NCBI GenBank assembly: GCA_947167215.1
Contig: CAMVHE010000026.1
Coordinates: 1-35,840 of the forward strand
Origin: an uncultured Clostridia bacterium
Lineage (GTDB): Bacteria > Bacillota > Clostridia > Christensenellales > Aristaeellaceae
Length of the DNA: 35,840 bases
Reading direction: 5' to 3'
This document shows, piece after piece, positions 24,596-32,916 of this stretch. The translations under genes and the position numbers were made by a program. The stretch's first letter is position 1; each line of letters begins with the position of its first letter. The notes beneath the pieces were generated by a model. That model did no database searches. It was not told the origin of the DNA and saw only the letters and a program-made list of their open reading frames with translations.

Positions 24596-25095
24596 TGATA
24601 TTCTCCTGACTTTGGTTCGATACATCCTATCTGCCTTGCTGGCACACCAGCCATGATGGCAAAATCAGGTGTATTTTTTGTAATGACAGCATTGGCACAT
24701 ATCAGATTTGAGTTGCCAATGATCACACCAGCGGTTACAGTAACATGACTCGCCAGCCAGCATCCGGTTCCGATGATGATAGAATTATGCTCAGTCGTTC
24801 TGGCTGAAAAATATCCGGTTTTAGAATCATACAGATGATGCCCGGCAGTGATGGCGCAATATGGACCGATAAGAGTATGTGCACCGATTGTAATATCACC
24901 GTTAAGATAGCTGTAGAGGCCTATCGTCAGATCTTCTCCCAGTTTCTTAGGATCTTTCACACGGATAATAGCGCCAGGTGCAATGCGTATATTGCGCCCT
25001 CCAAAACCTAAGAGTTCTGCTCTCTTTAGATTGTCTTCTCGATTGTCAGAACGATTAAGATATTCAGTAAATTCAGCAAATAGAGAACTGTCCAC
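24571..25095 (-). CDS. Hexapeptide-repeat acyltransferase (maltose/chloramphenicol acetyltransferase-like)
   Basis: The 174-residue protein starts at GTG with GAGGAGG six bases upstream. It contains left-handed beta-helix hexapeptide repeats (LGEDLTIGLYSYLNGDITIG, IGPYCAITAGHH, VTAGVIIGNSNLICANAVIT) and ends its fold with MAGVPARQIG, the classical C-terminal signature of the MaaT/NodL/CatB-like trimeric O-acetyltransferases that use acetyl-CoA. The catalytic histidine is probably in AGHHLYDSK. The N-terminal helical part (SLFAEFTEYLNRSDN) is also usual. It sits between a dehydrogenase and a lyase in the operon, so a sugar or sugar acid hydroxyl is the likely acceptor. The exact substrate cannot be inferred. 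Confidence 0.85.
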   Translation of the reverse strand: MDSSLFAEFTEYLNRSDNREDNLKRAELLGFGGRNIRIAPGAIIRVKDPKKLGEDLTIGLYSYLNGDITIGAHTLIGPYCAITAGHHLYDSKTGYFSARTTEHNSIIIGTGCWLASHVTVTAGVIIGNSNLICANAVITKNTPDFAIMAGVPARQIGCIEPKSGEYQWFHLPMT

Positions 25096-25107
25096 GGTTA
25101 TTCCTCC

Positions 25108-26124
25108 TCACGTGCTTCTTCTGTAGCGCTCGGGGGTCATGACAAACTGAACTGGTTCACCATGAATAAAACGGCGAATATTGTCGATACAGATTTTCGA
25201 TTTACGATCAAGCTGATGGGGATCAAAACTCCAATCATCATGGGAGATGCTATGTGAAGTAATAATCAGATTATCACACTGTCTTGCAGGATGTTCCGGA
25301 GGCAGAGCATCGTTTGGGTCCAATACATCCAGAGCAGCACGTAACCGACCTTGCATTACCTCTGCAAGCAGAGCATCCTGATCAATTAATCCGCCCCGTG
25401 CGGTGTTCACGATGATGCTGTGATCCGGAAGCAGGGAAAGCAGTTCCCTGGAGATAATATGCTTCGTCTCATCAGAAAGCGCAGCATGCAGGACAACCGC
25501 CCGAGATTCTGAAAATAAGTCACGAAGAGTGTGTACTGGATGTACAAAATCAGGAAAATCGGTAACATAGGGATCATAAGCCATTAAAAATGGATCAAAG
25601 GGACGGATCAGTGAAGCGAACTGTTTTCCAATTACTCCCATTCCGAAAATTCCTACAGGAAGCTGATAAAGAGAGCCAGGAAAAAGATTTTTCGGTTTTC
25701 CGGTGTTGCCGGTAAGTTGAGAAGTGTGATGTACACCAAGGCTTTTTAAAGCGTACATCAGAAGTGTTATGGAGCCCTCGGCAACAGAAAATGCAGGAGC
25801 ATCACCCCAATTTGAAACAGTGAGGTACGGACTGCAAATAATGGTTTCACTTATAAAACGCTTCATTTCGCCGGTAACGTTGCAGATATATCGAAGGTTA
25901 CCGGGGTTGTCAGCTAGTTCATCAGGAATACGGGGATTCTGCCACATGGTAAGAAGAATATCATAATGCCGAATAAGGCTGGCAAGACTGTGTTCATCCA
26001 TGGAGGAATCGTAGGAAATATCATCCAATTCAGCAAGCTTCTTCAGTTCCTGGAAGAGGACAGAGTCCTTTCCTGGATGGCGGGGATTAGTGATATTCGC
26101 CGGTCTCAGATAAAGGATGCGCAT
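25108..26124 (-). CDS. D-2-hydroxyacid dehydrogenase (NAD-dependent)
   Basis: The 338-residue protein belongs to the D-isomer-specific 2-hydroxyacid dehydrogenase family. The Rossmann motif is GMGVIG (161-166), preceded by LPVGIF. The substrate-carboxylate arginine is Arg243 (NTARGGLIDQ) and the catalytic histidine is His291 (ITSHSISHD). The usual Glu of the relay, found after the ALDV strand, is not clear: the stretch reads LDVLDPNDALPPEHP, where Asp may substitute. AGGAGGT precedes the ATG. It overlaps the epimerase-like gene by 19 bases. In a sugar locus it may reduce or oxidise a 2-keto/2-hydroxy sugar acid; phosphoglycerate or glyoxylate are alternatives. Confidence 0.82.
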   Translation of the reverse strand: MRILYLRPANITNPRHPGKDSVLFQELKKLAELDDISYDSSMDEHSLASLIRHYDILLTMWQNPRIPDELADNPGNLRYICNVTGEMKRFISETIICSPYLTVSNWGDAPAFSVAEGSITLLMYALKSLGVHHTSQLTGNTGKPKNLFPGSLYQLPVGIFGMGVIGKQFASLIRPFDPFLMAYDPYVTDFPDFVHPVHTLRDLFSESRAVVLHAALSDETKHIISRELLSLLPDHSIIVNTARGGLIDQDALLAEVMQGRLRAALDVLDPNDALPPEHPARQCDNLIITSHSISHDDWSFDPHQLDRKSKICIDNIRRFIHGEPVQFVMTPERYRRST

Positions 26125-26870
26125 GAAAACACCTCCTGAAGAAAATGACAGTCTCGGACACAGTTCAGATATGTTTCATCAGGAGAATTTCCATCTTCAG
26201 TAAATTCAATACTGGCACTGCCACGAAAACCCCATGACTGTAGGGCAAGAATCCGGTCTGAAGCGATACCTGGGTATGCATCCAGACGGGAACGCCCCTG
26301 CTGACCTGGATGGCGCAGTTGGCAGTGCAAATGAATGATTCTTTCAGGATATAGGGCGAAGCGTTTGGCATTATAACCGTTTTCCGGTGAAAGATGGACG
26401 ATGGCTTTGAATCGATCGGCCGGCAATAAGTCAAGAAGCTTTTTGGCATTTTCAGGTTTTTCAGCAACCGTACCTGGATGGCATTCGCAGAGCATTGTTG
26501 TGTTTTCAGGTAGATAAGGGAGAAAGGCTAACAATGTCTCTATTTGAGAGGACTCTGCTTCCGGGTTCTTTCCAAAGTTAAACTTAACACCTGAGACATG
26601 CAAGTCATGAAGAATATCTGACAAACGCTTTAATGCATCTGTGATGCCATTCTCGAAACTTGCATACGTATTGAAGATGATGGTTCCGGGGAAAGAACAG
26701 ATTTTCTTTTGCTCTTCTTTTGAGGCTAAAACGTAATGATTTTCCCACAACTCGATTCCACTGAAACCGTCATGCGTCAGCCGGTCAAGATAATCGCTGA
26801 CCAGCAAGGAAGGAATACGAGAAGACCATCTGTTTTTTTCTAGTGCTACTGTAGAAAGATATGTATTCAT
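26106..26870 (-). CDS. Sugar phosphate isomerase/epimerase-like TIM barrel
   Basis: I use the ATG at 26870 (254 residues), with TTTGAGGT ahead of it and ten bases after the previous stop; a longer start at 26918 would overlap the beta-propeller gene. The sequence follows the xylose-isomerase-like TIM barrel (AP endonuclease family 2) pattern: strands in FSGIELWENHYVL, VSGVKFNFGK, MLCECHPGT, FKAIVHLSPENGY, IIHLHCQLRHPG and GSASIEFTEDG. Glu, His and acidic residues at strand ends (ECHPG, HLSPEN, HLHCQ, EFTEDG) would bind the metal. Members isomerise or epimerise keto sugars, or dehydrate inositol derivatives. The operon points to a sugar or sugar-acid substrate; the exact reaction is not known. 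Confidence 0.75.
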   Translation of the reverse strand: MNTYLSTVALEKNRWSSRIPSLLVSDYLDRLTHDGFSGIELWENHYVLASKEEQKKICSFPGTIIFNTYASFENGITDALKRLSDILHDLHVSGVKFNFGKNPEAESSQIETLLAFLPYLPENTTMLCECHPGTVAEKPENAKKLLDLLPADRFKAIVHLSPENGYNAKRFALYPERIIHLHCQLRHPGQQGRSRLDAYPGIASDRILALQSWGFRGSASIEFTEDGNSPDETYLNCVRDCHFLQEVFSCASFI

Positions 26871-26880
26871 TGGGTTTACC

Positions 26881-28182
26881 TCAAAAATCGGTGACAAATA
26901 CATTCTTGATAAAAGCACGGATGTGTCCGGTTACAACGAAACGCACCTCCGCATAAGCGGCATTATCAGGTGCGACAGATGTAAAACGATCTTCCGTATA
27001 AGGACAACAGAATGTAAAAAACTGTCCCTTCGGTGCAGATGCTGCATCCGTAACCAAGGCATCATATTCATCGATAAAGGCCATTTGCAGATAACAAAAA
27101 GCATCGTCCGCGATTTCCTCAACATGAATGGAACCTGCAACCGTATATTCAATGCCTGGCTCAACACGAATGAGTTGACTGAGACAACAGACCCCGGATC
27201 TGTCATAAGCTATGCCAGGCATGGGACGCGGAGCAGCGTTAATATCCCAGATAAGGCTGCCTCCTCCTTCAGCAAGCCTTGTATGTAAAAACCAGCCATA
27301 TGGAGAACCGTCATCATATGTATGCTTGAATGAGCCATTTTGTAATCTGTCAAAAAGCGGCTGTGTCAGTACAAAGTTCCGATATTGCCAAACTGTATTC
27401 CCGGATTCATCAATTTCGAGAACCTGGTGCCTTTGCTGGTCCGAAATGAGATAGGTTCCTGAAGATGTATAGTCTGCATCATAAAAATTCGCAAAGTAAG
27501 GTACATGATACTTCCATTTTATGATATTTTCCGGGGTAACAACGAAAGCGGTCGAACTTCGAGAACTAACAATAAGTGTATTTCCATCGGGTAGACGATC
27601 TGCATCGCGGGGCCAGGAGAGTTCTTGAGATGGAAGTCTTCCATATTCCCATACAATATTATGTGCCCGATCAACTTCCAATACCCGATTTCCGTCTGAA
27701 TCCGCTATTAACACGTGACCGTTTTCGAGCATATCACAATTATGTGGATGATGGATTCCCTCACTAAATGACCACAGAATCTCACCTTTTCTCGTAATCT
27801 GTATACAGCGGTTGTTGTTTCTATCGGTGATCATTAAAGTATCGTCCGGCAGAAGATGCGCATCGTTCGGGTAGTGCAGATGAGACCCGTCTGAAAGCAA
27901 ACCTTTGGCAATATCAACATCGGTTGAATAAACAGGGACACCTTCTGGAGAAACTTCTATTACACGGTTATGATTTGTATCTGCTATCAACGTATTACCA
28001 TTTCGAAGACGTTTTGCACTGTGGGCAAAGGAAAGATTCTGACTGTATTGCCAGACGATTTCGCCACCCGAGGTTACCTCTATGACCTGGCTTCCATTTC
28101 CCAAACGACTTCCTGCATCGCAGATCAGGGTATTACCATTTTCGAGACGCTCTACATCGCACGGAAATTCTAAATTCAACAT
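26881..28182 (-). CDS. Arylsulfotransferase-like/NHL beta-propeller protein with C-terminal sandwich domain
   Basis: The 433-residue protein has an AAGGAGG site before the ATG. Residues 1-290 are six or more repeated propeller blades with the recurrent pattern (L)xNGNTLIxD...NRVxEV...G.xxW (for example RLRNGNTLIADTNHNRVIEV, DTLMITDRNNNRCIQI, MLENGHVLIADSDGNRVLEV). This pattern is shared by bacterial arylsulfotransferase (ASST)-like and NHL propellers. Residues 295-433 look like a jelly-roll carbohydrate-binding domain (NGSFKHTYDDGSPYGWFL, then YTVAGSIHVEEI). No signal peptide is seen, which is unusual because ASST enzymes are periplasmic. Its neighbours, a heparinase-like lyase and a PAPS-reductase-like protein, hint at sulfated glycans, but sulfotransfer is not shown. 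It could simply bind a sugar ligand. Confidence 0.65.
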   Translation of the reverse strand: MLNLEFPCDVERLENGNTLICDAGSRLGNGSQVIEVTSGGEIVWQYSQNLSFAHSAKRLRNGNTLIADTNHNRVIEVSPEGVPVYSTDVDIAKGLLSDGSHLHYPNDAHLLPDDTLMITDRNNNRCIQITRKGEILWSFSEGIHHPHNCDMLENGHVLIADSDGNRVLEVDRAHNIVWEYGRLPSQELSWPRDADRLPDGNTLIVSSRSSTAFVVTPENIIKWKYHVPYFANFYDADYTSSGTYLISDQQRHQVLEIDESGNTVWQYRNFVLTQPLFDRLQNGSFKHTYDDGSPYGWFLHTRLAEGGGSLIWDINAAPRPMPGIAYDRSGVCCLSQLIRVEPGIEYTVAGSIHVEEIADDAFCYLQMAFIDEYDALVTDAASAPKGQFFTFCCPYTEDRFTSVAPDNAAYAEVRFVVTGHIRAFIKNVFVTDF

Positions 28183-28197
28183 AGGACCTCCTTAAAA

Positions 28198-28226
28198 AGC
28201 CGGAGAATTAGGTATGTTCTCCGGCT
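28198..28226 (-). terminator. Intergenic terminator inside the leftward sugar operon
   Basis: AGCCGGAGAA (28198-28207) pairs perfectly with TTCTCCGGCT (28217-28226). On the minus strand it is followed by TTTTAAGG, and on the plus strand by GTTTTTT. It lies between the PP-loop gene and the propeller gene and overlaps the leader of the latter, so it may lower expression of downstream genes relative to the regulator. Confidence 0.75.
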
Positions 28227-28231
28227 GTTTT

Positions 28232-29047
28232 TTACATATAGCCCAATTCGCGCAGTTTTGCCATCAAGTGCTCTTTATCCTGACGACGTCCACCGCGTTC
28301 ATAGGTGTTTTCAAGATCTTGTTCCCAGGCGGGAATACTGCTGTTTCGTGTTGTGGTAATACGTGCTCCTAAAGATCGATATCCTTGAGAATAAAGAGAG
28401 CAGACGGGAATATCCAGCATGAAATGAGCGTCCCATACATCACGCTCTGTAAAATGCAGAATCGGGCAAATGCGTACATGCGCCGGACTTAAAGATGTCT
28501 TTTTCCGAGGACTGAAATAGGTTTCGTTGGCGCGAGAAGACTGCTCATCCCAGCGAATGCCTTCCATAAATCCTGCTATGCCGGTTTTTTCCAGATATTC
28601 ATTAAGGGTGACTGTTTTCATCAGATGGTTTCCAACAAAGGACTCTGGTTCATATTCAAAGGAGTCTTCTTCAAAGCCGAGACGTGCTATTTCAGCCTGA
28701 TTTCGTGCATTTAAATCAGCTACGCGTATCGTTGCACCTAAGTGGCCGCCTGCGGCTTTTGACACATCATCATTATGAATCATTGTAAGGGAAACATGGT
28801 ACTTGGGAGCATTTTCAGAAAGAAAAGCACGTACTTCATCAAACATGTCTCCTTCATCAATACAAAAACAATGAGGCATCGGGATGCCTCTGGCAGTGCA
28901 TTCCATATATGCTAGATGTAGGACAAGCGTGGAATCCTTTCCACCTGTCCAAGCAATTTGGATGGAATCAACGCCATATTTATCAATTGCTTCGCCGATA
29001 ACTGTACGTGATTGGCTGATTTTCTTTTGAAGCATTTCTGTTTTCAT
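28232..29047 (-). CDS. PAPS-reductase/CysD-like PP-loop adenylyl-transferring protein
   Basis: The ATG at 29047 (271 residues) has GGAG upstream and begins one base after the regulator stop codon. The PP-loop is TGGKDS (34-39, in QIAWTGGKDSTLVLHLA). Later motifs FMEGIRWDEQSSRANETYFS and RICPILHFTERDVWDAHFML match the CysD/PAPS-reductase group, which handles sulfate adenylylation or APS/PAPS reduction. The CysN GTPase partner of a true ATP sulfurylase is absent, as are the C-terminal Cys motif of PAPS reductases and any cys genes. It could therefore act in nucleotide or sulfate chemistry linked to sulfated sugars, or modify another substrate by ATP-pyrophosphatase chemistry. Tight coupling to the LacI-type regulator shows it belongs to this locus. 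Confidence 0.75.
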   Translation of the reverse strand: MKTEMLQKKISQSRTVIGEAIDKYGVDSIQIAWTGGKDSTLVLHLAYMECTARGIPMPHCFCIDEGDMFDEVRAFLSENAPKYHVSLTMIHNDDVSKAAGGHLGATIRVADLNARNQAEIARLGFEEDSFEYEPESFVGNHLMKTVTLNEYLEKTGIAGFMEGIRWDEQSSRANETYFSPRKKTSLSPAHVRICPILHFTERDVWDAHFMLDIPVCSLYSQGYRSLGARITTTRNSSIPAWEQDLENTYERGGRRQDKEHLMAKLRELGYM

Positions 29048-29048
29048 G

Positions 29049-30056
29049 TTATTTCTCCATTTGATCAACTTTGAAAGTTATGGATTTGCAGGTTTCATTT
29101 AAACAGATTTCTGGCAAAAGGTAAGTTCGAACAGGATAGCGAATGCGACCCCGCTCTATCATTTTAATAAGCTCTACGACAAAGAGGGAAATTGCTTCAG
29201 GCATCAGAGAAATTGTGGAAATCCCGAGATTGCTGCCATATTCTCCCTCGCGAATCCCGAAGCCAATAAGAGAAACATCTTCAGGAACTTTCAGATTATG
29301 ACGAGATAAAGCATTAAGGGCCCCGTAGGTGATCATTTCTCCTCCTGCAATTAAAGCAGTGACAGAGGAATTCTCCTTAAGAAGCTGTTCTGTCATGATA
29401 ATGCCTTCATCAAAAAAACTGCCTCCTTGGTAGAAAGATGCCAGAGGTGAAAGATTTAGCTCTCGAATGCTTTTAAGATACCCATTATAACGTTTTGATA
29501 AGGAGGCGTGTGTCTCTGAAGCTCCTAAAAAGCCGATTCTCCGATGTCCCATCTCATAGAGGTGATGCACAGCGAGGGAAGTGCCCTGCTGATTGTCAAT
29601 AGAAACGGTATGAGCCGAAGGATGGTCGTTATCGATCAGGATAACCGGTTTGAACTCGCAGATCTGAGAAAGGGTATCGGGCGAAAAGGCGCCACCTACG
29701 CAGACGACAATATCCATTTCTTTATAGGTGCTTTTAAAAAGAGAACGGGCATCCTTTTCATCTTCCCTCAATGTCATGTAGGACAGTGTAAGACCTTCCT
29801 TGGCACCGAGCTGCCATAGCTCTTGAATAACATCGTGATAAAAATCATAAGCTTGCTTACTGGCTGGTGTACAAATCAGGACATTGATTTGCATTTTCTC
29901 GGTCTGAGAGTCAGAGGAGTTTATTTCAGAAATGGCTTGTCGAATCTTGGCTTTTGCTTCAGTAGAAACGTAAGTATAACCATTAAGATACCGGGAAACT
30001 GTCGCAGGAGATAAGTTGGCAAACTTGGCGATCTTTCGGACATTTGAATGTTTCAT
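29049..30056 (-). CDS. LacI/GalR-family transcriptional regulator of the sugar locus
   Basis: I use the ATG at 30056 (335 residues), preceded by GGGAGG; the open frame extends 34 codons upstream through the promoter. The N-terminal helix-turn-helix and hinge are typical (VRKIAKFANLSPATVSRYLN, then YVSTEAKAKIRQAI). The periplasmic-binding-protein-like sensor follows (MDIVVCVGGAF, PVILIDNDHPSAHTVSIDNQ, HLYEMGHRRIGFLG, VTALIAGGEMITYGALNAL, VSLIGFG). It heads the leftward operon and is divergent from the ABC transporter operon, so it most likely controls both in response to a sugar. Candidate operators in the shared region are listed separately. The effector is unknown. Confidence 0.9.
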   Translation of the reverse strand: MKHSNVRKIAKFANLSPATVSRYLNGYTYVSTEAKAKIRQAISEINSSDSQTEKMQINVLICTPASKQAYDFYHDVIQELWQLGAKEGLTLSYMTLREDEKDARSLFKSTYKEMDIVVCVGGAFSPDTLSQICEFKPVILIDNDHPSAHTVSIDNQQGTSLAVHHLYEMGHRRIGFLGASETHASLSKRYNGYLKSIRELNLSPLASFYQGGSFFDEGIIMTEQLLKENSSVTALIAGGEMITYGALNALSRHNLKVPEDVSLIGFGIREGEYGSNLGISTISLMPEAISLFVVELIKMIERGRIRYPVRTYLLPEICLNETCKSITFKVDQMEK

Positions 30057-30080
30057 ATCGTGCCTCCCTATTATGAAAAC

Positions 30081-30109
30081 ATTATAGGCTTGAAATAAGG
30101 AAATAACAA
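30081..30109 (-). promoter_or_regulatory. Promoter of the LacI-type regulator operon
   Basis: On the minus strand TTGTTA (30109-30104), a 17-base spacer and a perfect TATAAT (30086-30081) lie 25 bases before the ATG. Confidence 0.65.
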
Positions 30110-30112
30110 CGT

Positions 30113-30167
30113 CTGTTTCACTTGTTTCATAATTCTGTTTCGGTTTTCTCTGTTTCATCTGTTTCAG
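30113..30167. repeat. Five TGTTTCA repeats between divergent promoters
   Basis: TGTTTCA (one copy TGTTTCG) begins at 30114, 30123, 30136, 30151 and 30160. Two pairs are spaced exactly nine bases; several copies read CTGTTTCAG/T, a short CTG-N3-CAG palindrome. They lie between the regulator -35 box and the transporter -35 box. This suggests a multi-site binding region for a regulator or activator; the binding protein is not known. Confidence 0.5.
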
Positions 30168-30188
30168 ACTTCAAATATGAAAAATGGA

Positions 30189-30249
30189 TTTACATTCCAG
30201 GAAAATGGCCTCTATAATATACACAAAGGGATGCGTTGGCAAACCGCAT
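30189..30249 (+). promoter_or_regulatory. Promoter and candidate LacI-type operator of the transporter operon
   Basis: TTTACA (30189-30194), an 18-base spacer and TATAAT (30213-30218) form the promoter. ATGCG (30231-30235) and CGCAT (30245-30249) form an inverted repeat with a 9-base centre, within ATGCGTTGGCAAACCGCAT, lying just past the start point where a LacI-family repressor usually binds. Confidence 0.6.
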
Positions 30250-30299
30250 TCGGACATGTTTAACAACAAACATAGGAGACAAAAAAGGAGGAAGAAATC

Positions 30300-31919
30300 A
30301 TGAAGTTTATCAAAAAAGCGATAATGTTTATCATGTTGGTATGCTGTTTATCAGGACTTCTGTGCTCAGCAATTGCGGAAACTGTGACATTTCCTCTTGA
30401 CAAAGAAATTTCCGTGACTTATTGGGCTCCAATGAGACCGAATGTGGCGAGGAGCATTGCTTCTTACAATGAAGCTGAGTTATATATTAACCTTCAGAAA
30501 ATGACAAATATCAAGATTGATTTTATTCATCCCACACTCAACGAACAGGATACCGCATTTAATCTTCTTCTGGCAAGAAGTCCACTTCCGGACTTGATCG
30601 AATATAATTATAAAGGATATCCTGGTGGTGTACGGCAGGCTATAGAAGATGGGATCATCATGGACGTCAGTGATCTGATTCCGATTTATATGCCCAACTT
30701 CTGCAAATACTTGGACAGCATGCCTGAAATTCGGACAATGTTCGGCCTGCCAGATGGATCGTATGGTTATTTTCCCTTTATTAGAGACCCGAGTGTTTCT
30801 CTTGTAAATGCGGGACTTATTATAAGGGAGGACCTTCTGGCAGAAACAGGACTTGAGAAACCTACTACTATTGACGAATTGCATGAAGTACTGTTAGCAC
30901 TCAAAGAAAAAACTAACGTCAAATATCCAATGCTCATCAGTGATACGACTCAGTCCAGGTCTATCTTTTCATCTCAAGGGCGCATTCTGACGGGTGCGTG
31001 GGATATTATTCTGGACTACTTCAGGGACAACGGCACTGTGAAATATGGTCCCTATGAGTTGGCATACCGCGATATGCTTGAAACACTTTCCGCATGGTAT
31101 CAGGAGGGACTGCTTGAAACGGAATTTACAGCTATTAATAGCAGTACATTGTTAGAGAGCGGCATTTTTGGGGGAGATTGGGCTGTATTCACGCAGAATA
31201 TAGGTCCAATGGAGAAAATGACTTCTGAAGGAAAGAAAATCAATCCTGCTTTTGCTGTTGGAGGCGTTGCACCTTTGACCCTTGAGAAAGGCGGTACCAA
31301 CAGAATGCTTTCTGCTATGGCAAGCTTGGAAGAACTGGCAAATGGTATTTATGGACTGGCAATTTCTTCCAGCTGTGATCCGGCAAAGATACCGGCGCTG
31401 CTTGCATTTATTGATTATGGTTATAGTGATGAAGGAAGCAGACTGTACTCAATTGGAGAAGAGGGTACATGCTGGACGCGAGACGAAAATGGAAATCTTC
31501 AGTTTACTGATTTGATGATCAATAATCCCGCCGGCGTGGCAAAAACAGACTATTGGTATAGATACTGCAGGGGAAATGATGGTGGGCCTTTCGTACTGAA
31601 GAGTAAGGAATTTGCCAATCTATATTGGTCTTTGCCAATGCAGCAGAATGCTACGGAACTTTGGACATCTCAAATGGATGCCTATGTTCAGAATCCCTGG
31701 CAGCTGAAGGGGGTTCTTGCCCCCGAGGTGAGTACAAGTATTGCAGAAAAACAGGTGGACATTGACACTTATGTTCATGAAATGTTTGTAAAGTTTTTAA
31801 CAGGAAAGGAATCTCTTGATCAATTTGATAAATACCGTGAACAATTAGAAAAGATGGGAATCAAAGAGATTCTGGCTGCTTATCAGGAAGCGGAGAATTC
31901 AGCGGAAGTGTCCAAATGA
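30300..31919 (+). CDS. Extracellular solute-binding protein of a carbohydrate ABC transporter
   Basis: The product is 539 residues. AAAAAGGAGGAAG precedes the ATG. The first 26 residues are a signal peptide (KK, a hydrophobic stretch MFIMLVCCLSGLLC, cut site SAIA-ET). The cysteine in GLLC does not sit in a canonical lipobox, so either it is a secreted protein or an atypical lipoprotein. The mature part resembles the large LplA/YtcQ-type family 1 binding proteins (EISVTYWAPM, MTNIKIDFIHPTLNEQDTAF, LPDLIEYNYKGYPGGVRQAI, YGYFPFIRDPS, LIIREDLLAETGLEKPTTID), which deliver complex oligosaccharides such as pectin or uronate fragments. It is the first gene of the transporter operon, followed by a terminator hairpin and two permeases. 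Confidence 0.9.
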   Translation: MKFIKKAIMFIMLVCCLSGLLCSAIAETVTFPLDKEISVTYWAPMRPNVARSIASYNEAELYINLQKMTNIKIDFIHPTLNEQDTAFNLLLARSPLPDLIEYNYKGYPGGVRQAIEDGIIMDVSDLIPIYMPNFCKYLDSMPEIRTMFGLPDGSYGYFPFIRDPSVSLVNAGLIIREDLLAETGLEKPTTIDELHEVLLALKEKTNVKYPMLISDTTQSRSIFSSQGRILTGAWDIILDYFRDNGTVKYGPYELAYRDMLETLSAWYQEGLLETEFTAINSSTLLESGIFGGDWAVFTQNIGPMEKMTSEGKKINPAFAVGGVAPLTLEKGGTNRMLSAMASLEELANGIYGLAISSSCDPAKIPALLAFIDYGYSDEGSRLYSIGEEGTCWTRDENGNLQFTDLMINNPAGVAKTDYWYRYCRGNDGGPFVLKSKEFANLYWSLPMQQNATELWTSQMDAYVQNPWQLKGVLAPEVSTSIAEKQVDIDTYVHEMFVKFLTGKESLDQFDKYREQLEKMGIKEILAAYQEAENSAEVSK

Positions 31920-31926
31920 GTGACGA

Positions 31927-31958
31927 AAGGCTCGGTTGTACGGTGCCGAGCCTTTTTT
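31927..31958 (+). terminator. Terminator/attenuator between binding protein and permease genes
   Basis: AAGGCTCGG pairs with CCGAGCCTT (31927-31935 and 31946-31954) and is followed by a T-run to 31958. It lies between the binding-protein stop and the permease ribosome binding site, so partial termination would give more binding protein than permease, a common arrangement. Confidence 0.78.
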
Positions 31959-31975
31959 CAATATGGAGGAAGAGA

Positions 31976-32899
31976 ATGAAAAAGCAGAGAACGGGAATAG
32001 AACGTTTTGCACGGGACTTTCGTATGAACCGCATGCTTTACGTGATGGCAATTCCGTTGGTAGCATATTATGTGATTTTCCATTATTTTCCGATGTATGG
32101 CGTTCTCATCGCTTTTAAAGATTTTAAAGTGATTCGCGGGTTTGCAGGAAGTAAATGGGTAGGATTGAAACATTTTGAAAGCTTCTTTGGAAGCATATAC
32201 TTTCCGCGTCTGATGAAAAATACTTTGATTATTAATTTCTTTCAGCTTGTTGTCGGATTTCCTATTCCCATCATATTCGCGTTGCTGTTAAATGAATTGA
32301 GAAGTTCAAAACTGAGAAAAGCAGTTCAAACGGTTACATATATGCCTCATTTCATCTCACTTGTTGTCTTTTGTGGCATGATCACTGCGTTCTTTACTCG
32401 GGACGGTTTATTTAATGACATCATGGCGCTTATTGGTATAGAACGCCACAGTTATATTACTGATGCGGATTATTATCGTCTTCTGTATGTAGGATCGACA
32501 GTCTGGCAGAATATGGGTTGGAATTCCATTCTTTATATCGCAGCGATTACACGTGTAGATCCCCAACTATATGAAGCGTGTACCATTGATGGAGGAGGAA
32601 GATTTACACGTCTACTTCATGTAACACTGCCAGAAATCCTTCCAGTTATTGTAACGATGTTTATTCTATCGGTGGGGAGATTGATGGGAGAAGGAGCCCA
32701 GAAAACAATTCTGCTCTATAACAGTGCCACCATGGAAAAAGCCGATATTATTGCTTCTTATGTTTATAGGCGAGGAATAGAAAAAGCGGAATATAGTTTC
32801 TCAACAGCAGTGGGACTCTTTAACAATATCATTAATTGTATACTGGTTCTGCTGACGAATCGTATAAGCAGCCGACTTGCTGAGGTTAGTCTCTGGTAG
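31976..32899 (+). CDS. ABC transporter permease (LplB/YtcP-type, subunit 1)
   Basis: I use the ATG at 31976 (307 residues) with TGGAGGAAG upstream; an upstream in-frame start would read through the terminator. Six membrane helices are evident, beginning with LYVMAIPLVAYYVIFHYFPM. PMYGVLIAFKDFKV is a signature of the LplB branch of MalF-like permeases. The EAA loop that docks the ATPase is at LYEACTIDGGGRFTRLLHVT. It forms the channel with the next permease and is fed by the solute-binding protein. No ATPase gene is present in the operon, as is usual for MsmX-dependent importers of Bacillota. Confidence 0.9.
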   Translation: MKKQRTGIERFARDFRMNRMLYVMAIPLVAYYVIFHYFPMYGVLIAFKDFKVIRGFAGSKWVGLKHFESFFGSIYFPRLMKNTLIINFFQLVVGFPIPIIFALLLNELRSSKLRKAVQTVTYMPHFISLVVFCGMITAFFTRDGLFNDIMALIGIERHSYITDADYYRLLYVGSTVWQNMGWNSILYIAAITRVDPQLYEACTIDGGGRFTRLLHVTLPEILPVIVTMFILSVGRLMGEGAQKTILLYNSATMEKADIIASYVYRRGIEKAEYSFSTAVGLFNNIINCILVLLTNRISSRLAEVSLW

Positions 32900-32916
32900 A
32901 GAGGAGGGAAAACGAA

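Noticed and set aside
28232..29047. Naming the PP-loop gene cysD or cysH
   Set aside because: No CysN partner, no reductase cysteine motif and no sulfur-assimilation neighbours; only family-level similarity is supported.
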